Positions 49,279 to 58,287 of a stretch of DNA of 64,000 bases are shown one piece after another. Under the pieces are notes generated by a model. That model had not been told where the DNA came from and made no database searches. It worked only from the letters and a program-made list of their open reading frames with translations. The stretch covers positions 1 through 64,000 of the forward strand of contig NZ_NSLB01000009.1 of NCBI RefSeq assembly GCF_002304225.1, written 5' to 3'. This DNA is from Pseudomonas sp. HAR-UPW-AIA-41. GTDB lineage: Bacteria; Pseudomonadota; Gammaproteobacteria; Pseudomonadales; Pseudomonadaceae. Both the position numbers and the translations under genes were made by a program. Position 1 is the stretch's first letter. Each line of letters begins with the position of its first letter.

Positions 49279-50781
49279 TCAGTGGATGTGCAGCTGGTAC
49301 CCGGTGCGCTGTAGCCACACGGCCTCGGCCTCGAAGTCGGCCTGGGTCAGCGGGTTAGCCTCCAGCCAGCCGGCCGGGAAGCGTACCTGCAGACTGCGGG
49401 GTTCAGCCAGAAGCTGCACCTGGGGCATTTCCTGGGTGCCGCGGATGTGGTGGAAGAGGATAGCGAAGCGCAGCAGGATGCACAGGCGCACCAGCTTGTC
49501 GCCTTCGTGGCCGAAGTCGCCCAGCTTGTCCGCCGGGATATTACGCCGGTGGCCGCGCACCAGCAGGGCCAGCATCTGCTGATCCTGACGGGAGAAGCCC
49601 GGCAGGTCGGAGTGCTCGATCAGGTAGGCGCCGTGCTTGTGGTAGTGGTAGTGGGCGATATCCAGGCCGATTTCGTGCACGCGGGCGGCCCATACCAGCA
49701 GATCGCGGTGCCATTCATCGTCCAGGCCCCAGGCGGGAGCCACCTGTGCCAGTGCCGAGAGTGCCTTGGCCTCGACCCGAGCGGCCTGCTCCAGATCGAC
49801 GTGGTAGCGCTCCTGCAGGGCGCTGAGGGTGCGCTCGCGCACGTCCTCGTGGTGATGGCGGCCGAGCAGATCGTAGAGCACGCCTTCGCGCAGGGCGCCT
49901 TCGGAATGGCTCATGCTCTGCAGTTCGCAGGCGTCGAAGATGGCTTCGAGAATGGCCAGGCCCGCCGGGAAGATGCTGCGGCGGTCCGGCTTGACCCCGT
50001 CGAGTTCGATCTTGTCGACCTCGCCGAGTTTGAACAGCTTGCGTTTGAGCAGGGCCAGGCCGTCGGCGGTGACTTCGCCGTTGCTCAGGCCCAGGCCCTT
50101 GATCGCCTGGCCGACAGCCTTGATGGTGCCGGAGGCGCCGACCGCGTCCTGCCAGCCATGGCGGCGCAGGGCATGCTCGATGCTCATCAGTTCCAGGCGC
50201 GCGGCGGTATAGGCCTGGGCATAGCGTGCCGGGGTGATCTTGCCGTCCTTGAAATGCCGCTGGGTATAGCTGACACAGCCCATCTGCAGGCTTTCACGCA
50301 GCAGCGGTTCGAAGCGCAGGCCGATGACGAACTCGGTGCTGCCGCCGCCGATATCGCAGACCAGGCGATTGCCCGGGGTGTCGGCAATGCTGTGGGAGAC
50401 GCCGAGGTAGATCAGGCGGGCCTCTTCGCGGCCGGAGATGACCTCCACCGGGTGGCCTAGCACGGCTTCGGCACGGCGGATGAATTCGCTGCGGTTGCGG
50501 GCTTCGCGCAGGGCATTGGTGCCGACGATGCGCACCGAGCCCTGCGGCATGCCCATGATCAGCTGGGCAAAGCGGCGCAGGCAGTCGAGGCCGCGCTGCA
50601 TGGCCTCTTCGCTGAGCTGGCGCTGCTCATCCAGCCCGGCGGCCAGCTGAACCTTTTCGCCCAGACGTTCAAGAATGCGGATTTCGCCGTGGTCGACCTT
50701 GGCCAGGACCATATGGAAACTGTTCGAGCCGAGGTCGATGGCGGCGACCAGGGAGAACGCTTCGGCAGGGGTGTGTGGCAT
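49279..50781 (-). CDS. ppx: Exopolyphosphatase
   Basis: Removes terminal phosphates from polyphosphate, and also acts on pppGpp in this family. It has about 500 residues from the ATG at 50781, which matches the family start (MPHTP, then [19 protein letters not shown], phosphate 1 loop); an ATG ten codons further upstream is less likely. The second loop is [16 protein letters not shown]-terminal HD-like helical domain follows from about residue 310 ([16 protein letters not shown]). It diverges from trxA. Confidence 0.94.
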   Translation of the reverse strand: MPHTPAEAFSLVAAIDLGSNSFHMVLAKVDHGEIRILERLGEKVQLAAGLDEQRQLSEEAMQRGLDCLRRFAQLIMGMPQGSVRIVGTNALREARNRSEFIRRAEAVLGHPVEVISGREEARLIYLGVSHSIADTPGNRLVCDIGGGSTEFVIGLRFEPLLRESLQMGCVSYTQRHFKDGKITPARYAQAYTAARLELMSIEHALRRHGWQDAVGASGTIKAVGQAIKGLGLSNGEVTADGLALLKRKLFKLGEVDKIELDGVKPDRRSIFPAGLAILEAIFDACELQSMSHSEGALREGVLYDLLGRHHHEDVRERTLSALQERYHVDLEQAARVEAKALSALAQVAPAWGLDDEWHRDLLVWAARVHEIGLDIAHYHYHKHGAYLIEHSDLPGFSRQDQQMLALLVRGHRRNIPADKLGDFGHEGDKLVRLCILLRFAILFHHIRGTQEMPQVQLLAEPRSLQVRFPAGWLEANPLTQADFEAEAVWLQRTGYQLHIH

Positions 50782-50975
50782 GCGACGGCTCTCGTGGAAA
50801 AACCCCGTCATCCTGCCACGAAGCGGGGGGCAGGCCAATGCGACAAGCTGTACTTGATCGGCAAAACCTTGCGTGCCGATAGTGAGACTCAATAGTCAGT
50901 GCCTTTCGAGATGGCGCAAGGCCGGCTATGATGGCCGCTGTTTTTTACTCGCGTATGCGCAACCGGAGATTTCCT

Positions 50976-51302
50976 ATGAGCGAGCATATCGTCAACGTGT
51001 CCGACGCCAGCTTCGAGCAAGACGTGCTCAAGTCCGAGAGTCCGGTACTGGTCGACTACTGGGCTGAGTGGTGCGGTCCGTGCAAGATGATCGCCCCGGT
51101 GCTGGACGAGATCGCCAAGGACTATCAGGGCAAGCTGAAAGTCTGCAAGCTGAACATCGACGAGAACCAGGACACCCCGCCGAAGTTCGGCGTCCGTGGT
51201 ATCCCGACCCTGATGCTGTTCAAGAACGGCAATGTCGAGGCCACCAAGGTTGGTGCCCTGTCGAAGTCGCAGCTGGCGGCCTTCATCGACGCCAATCTGT
51301 AA
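50976..51302 (+). CDS. trxA: Thioredoxin 1
   Basis: A 108-residue disulfide reductase with the active site WCGPCK (Cys33, Cys36), the cis-proline loop GIPTLMLF and the standard thioredoxin length. CGGAGA 7 nt before the ATG at 50976 sets the start. A TATGAT box at 50926, with a poor -35 17 bp before it, may be the promoter. It diverges from ppx and is followed by a clear terminator before rho, as in other pseudomonads. Confidence 0.96.
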   Translation: MSEHIVNVSDASFEQDVLKSESPVLVDYWAEWCGPCKMIAPVLDEIAKDYQGKLKVCKLNIDENQDTPPKFGVRGIPTLMLFKNGNVEATKVGALSKSQLAAFIDANL

Positions 51303-51311
51303 GACTCCAGG

Positions 51312-51340
51312 AAAAAGCCCCGCACTCTGCGGGGCTTTTT
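51312..51340 (+). terminator. Terminator between trxA and rho
   Basis: AAAAAGCCCCGC and GCGGGGCTTTTT form a 12-bp stem with an ACTCT loop, ending in five T, 10 bp after trxA. Confidence 0.9.
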
Positions 51341-51530
51341 CTTGATCAAGGCTGGACGCACCGGCAGACGCGGTGCTACATTCGGCCCGCAGCGCGTGAA
51401 AAACCGTTGCCTCTCCTGCCGTCGCCGACGATACCAATTCGAATACGTACCGCGAACCTGTCGCCTTCCACGCGGCACGGCACCCAAAGCTCAGTGCTTT
51501 CTTCCCTCTCTTCTTATCTACGTCATTCCT
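51341..51530 (+). promoter_or_regulatory. rho leader region
   Basis: A 190-bp stretch between the trxA terminator and the rho ATG. The rho reading frame stays open through it but has no ribosome site or family match, so it is best read as promoter plus untranslated leader; rho is autoregulated through its leader in E. coli. The stretch just before the ATG is rich in C and T, the type Rho binds. Confidence 0.45.
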
Positions 51531-52790
<1,260 letters not shown>

Positions 52791-52816
52791 CCCCAGCGGT
52801 TGCGCGTTTCACCCAA

Positions 52817-52840
52817 CAAGGCCGGGGCAACCCGGCCTTG
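52817..52840 (+). terminator. Hairpin after rho
   Basis: CAAGGCCGGG and CCCGGCCTTG form a 10-bp stem with a GCAA tetraloop, 27 bp beyond rho. The following TCGTGTCT is a poor T-run. Confidence 0.55.
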
Positions 52841-52873
52841 TCGTGTCTGCCTTCTTCTGAATAGCTGACTTCA

Positions 52874-52933
52874 GCGCTAAACTTTAGGCCTTTGGCGCTA
52901 AAAGCCGGCCTTTGGTCTAAGTTCAGGCCTTTT
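52874..52933 (+). repeat. Three tandem 20-bp imperfect repeats before ubiD
   Basis: Three copies with consensus gCGCTAAA-N5-GGCCTTTg start at 52874, 52895 and 52915 and end 26 bp before the ubiD start. The 21- and 20-bp spacing equals two helical turns, so the copies face the same side of the DNA. The third copy is more diverged. Confidence 0.6.
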
Positions 52934-52959
52934 CTGCGCGCCCCCTGTGAGGCTCAAGC

Positions 52960-54429
52960 ATGCAGTATCGCGACCTTCGCGACTTTATCCGCGGTCTGGA
53001 ACAGCGCGGTGAACTCAAGCGCATCGCCACGCCGGTTTCCCCGGTGCTGGAAATGACCGAAATCTGCGACCGCACCCTGCGCAAGGGCGGCCCGGCGCTG
53101 CTGTTCGAAAACCCCACCGGGTTCTCCACTCCGGTGCTGGGCAACCTGTTCGGCACGCCCAAGCGCGTGGCGCTGGGGATGGGCGCCGAGGATGTTTCCG
53201 AGCTGCGCGAGATCGGCAAGCTGCTGGCGTTTCTCAAGGAGCCCGAGCCGCCCAAGGGTCTGAAGGATGCCTGGAGCAAGCTGCCGATCTTCAAGAAGGT
53301 CCTGGCCATGGGCCCGAAGGTGCTCAAGGATGCGCCCTGCCATGAAGAGATCATCGAAGGCGACGATGTCGACCTGAGCCAGCTGCCGATCCAGCACTGC
53401 TGGCCGGGCGATGTGGCGCCGTTGATCACCTGGGGTCTGACCATCACCAGGGGGCCGAACAAGGAGCGGCAGAACCTCGGCATCTACCGCCAGCAGGTCA
53501 TCGGCCGCAACAAGGTGATCATGCGCTGGCTCAGCCACCGCGGCGGTGCTCTGGACTTCCGCGAGTGGTGCGAGAAGTTTCCCGGCAAGCCCTACCCGGT
53601 GTGTGTGGCCCTCGGTGCCGATCCCGCCACCATTCTCGGCGCCGTGACACCGGTGCCGGATACCCTCTCCGAATATGCCTTTGCCGGCCTCTTGCGTGGC
53701 CACAAGACCGAGCTGGTCAAGGCCATCGGTTCCGACCTGCAGGTGCCGGCCAGTGCCGAGATCGTGCTGGAAGGGCATATCTATCCGGGCGAGACCGCGC
53801 CGGAAGGCCCCTATGGCGATCACACCGGTTACTACAACGAGGTCGATACCTTCCCGGTGTTCACCGTCGAGCGCATCACCCAGCGGCGCAAACCGATCTA
53901 CCACAGCACCTACACCGGCCGGCCGCCGGATGAGCCGGCGATTCTCGGCGTGGCGCTTAACGAAGTGTTCGTGCCGATCCTGCAGAAGCAGTTCCCGGAG
54001 ATTACCGACTTCTACCTGCCGCCCGAAGGTTGCTCCTACCGCATGGCGGTGGTGACCATGAAGAAGCAGTACCCCGGCCATGCCAAGCGGGTGATGCTCG
54101 GCGTCTGGTCGTTCCTGCGTCAGTTCATGTACACCAAGTTCGTCATCGTCACCGACGACGACATCAACGCCCGCGACTGGAATGACGTGATCTGGGCCAT
54201 CACCACGCGCATGGACCCCAAGCGTGACACGGTGATGATCGACAATACGCCGATCGACTACCTCGACTTCGCCTCGCCGATCTCGGGTCTGGGCAGCAAG
54301 ATGGGGCTGGATGCCACCCACAAGTGGCCGGGCGAAACCAGCCGCGAATGGGGCCGGGTGATCGAGCGCGACGAGGCGGTGGTCCGGCGCGTCGATGAGC
54401 TGTGGGCGCAGCTCGGGATCGATGGATGA
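52960..54429 (+). CDS. ubiD: 4-hydroxy-3-polyprenylbenzoate decarboxylase
   Basis: Prenylated-FMN-dependent decarboxylase of ubiquinone synthesis. The 489-residue protein begins [20 protein letters not shown] as in the family. prFMN and metal-binding segments are visible around [13 protein letters not shown] (about 168-180) and [11 protein letters not shown] (about 283-293), with [15 protein letters not shown] following. The prenyltransferase partner and ubiX are not in the window. It overlaps the next gene by 4 bp (ATGA). Confidence 0.95.
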   Translation: MQYRDLRDFIRGLEQRGELKRIATPVSPVLEMTEICDRTLRKGGPALLFENPTGFSTPVLGNLFGTPKRVALGMGAEDVSELREIGKLLAFLKEPEPPKGLKDAWSKLPIFKKVLAMGPKVLKDAPCHEEIIEGDDVDLSQLPIQHCWPGDVAPLITWGLTITRGPNKERQNLGIYRQQVIGRNKVIMRWLSHRGGALDFREWCEKFPGKPYPVCVALGADPATILGAVTPVPDTLSEYAFAGLLRGHKTELVKAIGSDLQVPASAEIVLEGHIYPGETAPEGPYGDHTGYYNEVDTFPVFTVERITQRRKPIYHSTYTGRPPDEPAILGVALNEVFVPILQKQFPEITDFYLPPEGCSYRMAVVTMKKQYPGHAKRVMLGVWSFLRQFMYTKFVIVTDDDINARDWNDVIWAITTRMDPKRDTVMIDNTPIDYLDFASPISGLGSKMGLDATHKWPGETSREWGRVIERDEAVVRRVDELWAQLGIDG

Positions 54430-55394
54430 AAATCACTCTCCAGCCGGCCGGGGCGCAGATCGAAACGGCGCCGGGCGAACGCATTCTCGATGGTGCCCGG
54501 CGTCTCGGCTATGACTGCCCGCAGAGCTGCCGCAACGGCAACTGCCATATCTGTGCGGCTCTGCTGGTCGAGGGCCGTGTGCGTCAGGCCGGCGCCGAGC
54601 TGGATCACGGCGAACTGCTGGCCTGCATGGCCGAACCGCTGGAAGACTGCGTGCTGCACTGGGACGGCGTGCGCGAGCGTGGCGTGCTGCCGGTGCGCAG
54701 TCTGGCCTGCCAGCTGACCGAGTGCGTGGCCGTGGGGGGCGACGTGTTCCGCGTGCGTCTGCGCGCCCCGGCGGGCAAGCCGCCACGCTATCACGCCGGG
54801 CAGTACCTGCTGATCGAGCGGCCCGGCGACGAGCCGGCAGCCTTCTCCATTGCCTCGGCGCCCCACTGTGGCCGCGAGCTGGAGCTGCACATCCTCGCCC
54901 GCGAGGAGTCGGCCCAGCGCCTGCTGGCCCGGCTGCAGGCCGAGGGTCTGGCCCGCGTACAGCTGCCGTTTGGCGATACCCATCTGGCCGAGTTGCCGCC
55001 CGGGCCGCTGGTGCTGATTGCCGCCGGCACCGGCATGGCGCAGATGCACAGCCTGATCGAGCATTGCCGCGCGGCCGGCTTCGCCCAGCCGGTGCACCTG
55101 TACTGGGGCGCGCGCACAGCGGCGGATTTCTATGAGCTGCCGCACTGGGCCGAGTGGCAGGGGCTGGCCAACCTGACGCTGCACCGCGTGGTCAGCGACG
55201 AGCCGGGCTGGGCGGGGCGTCAGGGCCTGCTGCACCAGGCGGTGCGCGAGGACTTTGCCGACCTCAAGGCGCTGCACGTGTATGCCAGCGGTTCGCCACA
55301 GATGGTCTATGGCACCCTCGATGCGCTGGTCGAGGCCGGCATGGATGCTCATCAGATGCGCGCCGACGTGTTCGCCTACGCGCCGCGCGACTGA
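54426..55394 (+). CDS. 2Fe-2S flavin NAD(P)H reductase (AscD/Fre-like)
   Basis: A 322-residue electron-transfer protein. An N-terminal plant-type ferredoxin domain has Cys in [13 protein letters not shown] (about 32-44) plus LLACM (about 68), followed by an FAD domain ([12 protein letters not shown], about 123-134) and an NAD(P) domain ([13 protein letters not shown], about 200-212; YASGSPQMV). It resembles CDP-6-deoxy-delta-3,4-glucoseen reductases and phenol hydroxylase reductases. Coupling to ubiD by ATGA suggests electron supply to ubiquinone synthesis or flavin reduction for UbiD, but this is inference. Confidence 0.85.
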   Translation: MKITLQPAGAQIETAPGERILDGARRLGYDCPQSCRNGNCHICAALLVEGRVRQAGAELDHGELLACMAEPLEDCVLHWDGVRERGVLPVRSLACQLTECVAVGGDVFRVRLRAPAGKPPRYHAGQYLLIERPGDEPAAFSIASAPHCGRELELHILAREESAQRLLARLQAEGLARVQLPFGDTHLAELPPGPLVLIAAGTGMAQMHSLIEHCRAAGFAQPVHLYWGARTAADFYELPHWAEWQGLANLTLHRVVSDEPGWAGRQGLLHQAVREDFADLKALHVYASGSPQMVYGTLDALVEAGMDAHQMRADVFAYAPRD

Positions 55395-55411
55395 CACGGC
55401 ATGCACAAATG

Positions 55412-55439
55412 AAAAGGCCGCCCGAGAGGCGGCCTTTTT
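55412..55439. terminator. Bidirectional terminator
   Basis: AAAAGGCCGCC and GGCGGCCTTTTT make an 11-bp stem with a CGAGA loop between the convergent reductase and oxidoreductase genes. Confidence 0.9.
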
Positions 55440-55456
55440 GCTGAACGAGCGACGTC

Positions 55457-56434
55457 TCAGCGCGTGGTCACCACCACCTTGCCCACGGCCTTGCGCTTGG
55501 CCAGGGTATCGATCGCGTCGCCGGCCTTTTCCAGCGGGAAGGTCTGCGAGACCAGCGGCTTGAGCTTGCCTTCGCCATACCAGGCAAACAGCTGCTGGAA
55601 GTTGGCCACGTTGTCCTGCGGCTGGCGCTGGGCGAAGGCGCCCCAGAACACACCGATCAGCGCAGCGCCCTTGAGCAGCGGCAGGTTGGCCGGCAGGGCC
55701 GGGATTTCGCCGCTGGCAAAGCCGATCACCAGCATGCGGCCGTTCCAGGCGATGCTGCGGAAGGCTTCCTCGAACAGTGGGCCGCCAACCGGGTCGTAGA
55801 TCACGTCGACGCCCTGGCCCTTGGTCAGGGTCTTCAGCTCGTCCTTCAGGCACTGCTCGCTGTAGTTGATCAGGTGATCGGCGCCGGCGGCTTTGGCTAC
55901 TGCGAGCTTCTCCGCGCTGCTGGCGGCAGCGATGACGGTAGCGCCCATGGCCTTGCCGATTTCCACGGCGGCCAGGCCGACACCGCCGGAGGCGCCGAGC
56001 ACCAGCAGGGTTTCACCGGCCTGCAGGTTGCCGCGCTGCTTGAGCGCGTGCATCGAGGTGCCGTAGGTCATGCTGAAGGCGGCGGCGGTGGTGAAGTCCA
56101 TGCCTGCGGGCATGGGCAGCACGTTGTAGGCCGGCACGGCGACCTGCTCGGCGAAGCTGCCCCAGCCGGTGAGGGCCATGACCCGGTCGCCGACCTTGAA
56201 CTGGCTGACCTTCTCGCCGACGGCGCTGATCACGCCGGCCGCTTCACCACCCGGAGAGAAGGGAAATGGCGGCTTGAACTGGTACTTGCCCTCGATGATC
56301 AGGCTGTCGGGAAAGTTCACCCCGGCGGCATGCACGTCCAGCACCACCTCGGTTTTCTTCGGTTCCAGGTTGGCGACTTCTTCCAGCACCAGGGTTTCGG
56401 CGGGGCCGAAGGCTTTGCACAGCACTGCTTTCAT
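55457..56434 (-). CDS. Zinc-independent NADPH:quinone oxidoreductase (MDR family)
   Basis: A 325-residue medium-chain dehydrogenase/reductase lacking zinc ligands. It has the nucleotide-binding motif VLGASGGVGLAAVEIGKAMG (about 144-163) and AAGVNFPDSLIIEGKYQ, typical of quinone or enoyl reductases such as QorA. AAGGAAG precedes the ATG at 56434, so the 27-codon upstream extension is dropped. The true substrate is unknown. Confidence 0.87.
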   Translation of the reverse strand: MKAVLCKAFGPAETLVLEEVANLEPKKTEVVLDVHAAGVNFPDSLIIEGKYQFKPPFPFSPGGEAAGVISAVGEKVSQFKVGDRVMALTGWGSFAEQVAVPAYNVLPMPAGMDFTTAAAFSMTYGTSMHALKQRGNLQAGETLLVLGASGGVGLAAVEIGKAMGATVIAAASSAEKLAVAKAAGADHLINYSEQCLKDELKTLTKGQGVDVIYDPVGGPLFEEAFRSIAWNGRMLVIGFASGEIPALPANLPLLKGAALIGVFWGAFAQRQPQDNVANFQQLFAWYGEGKLKPLVSQTFPLEKAGDAIDTLAKRKAVGKVVVTTR

Positions 56435-56556
56435 CGGGGCTTCCTTGATAAGGCTCTGACATGAAGTTGTTATGAGGTTATCGGGCCAGTGTAGGGGGCA
56501 CCGGGCGCGGGTCAATCAGCATGGCTGTACCTGATGACGGCGCATAACCGCCGGGC

Positions 56557-56585
56557 TTGGGCCTGCGTCTGACAATGGCTATGCT
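56557..56585 (+). promoter_or_regulatory. Candidate sigma-70 promoter of the FliL-like gene
   Basis: TTGGGC (56557-56562) and TATGCT (56580-56585) are exactly 17 bp apart, 30 bp before the chosen GTG. Confidence 0.55.
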
Positions 56586-56614
56586 AGGCGTATTCGTCTT
56601 GGAGAATGCCCGCC

Positions 56615-57043
56615 GTGAAAACCCCGATTGCGTTGCTGTTGGCCCTGCTGATCCCGTTCACCGCCCTGGCCAGTAGCGGTGGCGAGGAAGAAGAGGGCAA
56701 GGAAGGCGAGAAGAAAAAGCCGGAGATTCTTTACGTCGGCCTCACCCCGGCGCTGGTCGGCAACTACGGCCCGGGCCCGAAACTGAAGTACTACAAGGCC
56801 GATATCGCCTTGCGTGTGACCGGCAAGAAGACCGAAGAGCAGGTGACCTACCACGAGCCGCTGATCCGCAATCAGCTGGTGCAGCTGTTCAGCCAGCAGA
56901 CGGATGAGAGCATGGGTAGCGTAGAGGCCAAGGAGGCGCTGCGTCAGGAAGCGCTCAAGCAGGTGCAGCAGGTGCTGCAGCAGGAAACCGGCAAGCCGCT
57001 GGTGGACGACCTGCTGTTCAACAACCTGATCGTTCAGCCCTGA
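56615..57043 (+). CDS. FliL-like protein with signal peptide
   Basis: A 142-residue protein beginning MKTPIALLLALLIPFTALAS, a likely cleavable signal or anchor. A highly charged linker of Gly, Glu and Lys (about 21-36) follows, then a FliL-type domain (YVGLTPALVGNYG, ADIALRVTG, HEPLIRNQLVQLFS, VQQVLQQETGKPLVDDLLF). GTG at 56615 is preferred: GGAGA lies 9 nt upstream, whereas the ATG at 56606 touches it. No flagellar genes are nearby, so it is an orphan paralog that may act on other envelope machinery. Confidence 0.75.
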   Translation: MKTPIALLLALLIPFTALASSGGEEEEGKEGEKKKPEILYVGLTPALVGNYGPGPKLKYYKADIALRVTGKKTEEQVTYHEPLIRNQLVQLFSQQTDESMGSVEAKEALRQEALKQVQQVLQQETGKPLVDDLLFNNLIVQP

Positions 57044-57049
57044 AAACCT

Positions 57050-57080
57050 ACTGCGCACCCCTGATCCGGGGTCGCGCAGT
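57050..57080. terminator. Strong hairpin between the FliL-like gene and the ABC permease gene
   Basis: ACTGCGC-ACCCC pairs with GGGGT-C-GCGCAGT (12 bp with one bulged C, 6-nt loop) between convergent genes. No long T-run follows, so the termination role is probable only. Confidence 0.5.
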
Positions 57081-57176
57081 GCTCGGCGTCCTCATGTATC
57101 GCCACATACACTCCGGCGCCTGCGCGCTGGGCTCCCCCGGCTGAGGGGCGCTCGCTATGGTTTTCGTCTTTCCCGC

Positions 57177-58286
57177 TCAGGCCGCCAGGGTACGGCGGAA
57201 ACGCGCCAGGGCAATCAGGAAGAAGGCGAGGCCGATGCCGGTCAGGGCCGCGATGTCCGGCCAGATCACACTGACGCCGGCGTCGCGGAACAGGATCGAG
57301 GTCGACAGCGTGACGAAGTGGGTCGAGGGCGAGAACTGCATCAGGTTCTGCAGCCAGACCGGCATGCTGTCCAGTGGCGTGGTGCCGCCGGAGAGCATCA
57401 GCATCGGAATGATCACCGGGATCGCCAGCAGGCCGAACTGCGGAATCGAGCGCGCCAGCGTGGCGAGGAAGATACCGATAGCCGTGCAGGCAAACAGATA
57501 AAGCGCGGTGACGCCGAGGAACAGCGGCAGCGAACCGGTCAGGGGCACGCCCAGCGCCCAGCCAACCACCAGCTCCAGCGACAGCCAGGTGCAGCACACC
57601 ACCACCAGCGCGTTGCTCCACACCTTGGCTAGCATGATTTCCAGCGCCGTCAGTGGCAGCACCAGCAGATGGTCGAGGGTGCCGTGCTCGCGTTCGCGCA
57701 GCAGCGCGGTGCCGGTGAGGATGATCGCCAGGATGGTGACGTTGTTGACGATCTGGATCACCCCGAGGAACCAGCCACTTTCCAGGTTGCTGTTGAACAG
57801 CGCACGGCTGGCCAGACTGGTGATCTGGTCCGGGCTCTGCTGGGCGGCGTCGTACAGTTCGCGCTGGAAAATCCGGCGGATGTAGCCGGCGCCCATGAAG
57901 GCCTGACTCATGGCCGTGGCATCGACATTCACCTGCAGCGCAGGCTGGCGCCCGGCCAGCAGATCGGCCTGGAAGTTGGCCGGCACATTGATCACGAAGG
58001 TGTAGCGCCCGCTGTCCAGTGCCGGGTCCATGTCTGCATAGCTGATCAGCGCCGGCGGCTGGAACTGGGGCTGCTGCAGGGCTTCGGCCAGACGGCGGGA
58101 CAGGCTGCTGTGGTCTTCGTCGACAAAGGCCACGCTGGCATTGTGCACTCCGATCACCGAGCCGGCGGCCGGCATGTAGATGGCCACGCTGAAGGCATAC
58201 AGAAGGAACAGCAGCAGTACGCTGTCGTGCCGCAGGCTGGTCAGCTCCTTCAGGCCCAGCCGGTAGATGTGCGCCAGCTGCTTCAT
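57177..58286 (-). CDS. yhhJ: ABC-2 type permease (YhhJ-like)
   Basis: A 369-residue membrane protein. TM1 is near residue 25-45, a large periplasmic loop follows (about 45-170), and five further helices lie after 170, ending in the cytoplasm. Segments LLREREHGTLDHLLVLP and LLSGGTTPLDSMPVWLQ are typical of ABC-2 exporters. It lies one base after the ATPase-permease gene. With that gene and the HlyD-type adaptor it forms the exporter operon equivalent to E. coli yhiI-rbbA-yhhJ (PAO1 PA5230-PA5232). Confidence 0.88.
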   Translation of the reverse strand: MKQLAHIYRLGLKELTSLRHDSVLLLFLLYAFSVAIYMPAAGSVIGVHNASVAFVDEDHSSLSRRLAEALQQPQFQPPALISYADMDPALDSGRYTFVINVPANFQADLLAGRQPALQVNVDATAMSQAFMGAGYIRRIFQRELYDAAQQSPDQITSLASRALFNSNLESGWFLGVIQIVNNVTILAIILTGTALLREREHGTLDHLLVLPLTALEIMLAKVWSNALVVVCCTWLSLELVVGWALGVPLTGSLPLFLGVTALYLFACTAIGIFLATLARSIPQFGLLAIPVIIPMLMLSGGTTPLDSMPVWLQNLMQFSPSTHFVTLSTSILFRDAGVSVIWPDIAALTGIGLAFFLIALARFRRTLAA

Positions 58287-58287
58287 C

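Noticed and set aside
51342..51530. In-frame N-terminal extension of rho
   Set aside because: Rho has a fixed family length of 419 residues; the extension is Arg/Cys-rich, lacks a ribosome site and begins in the trxA terminator tail.
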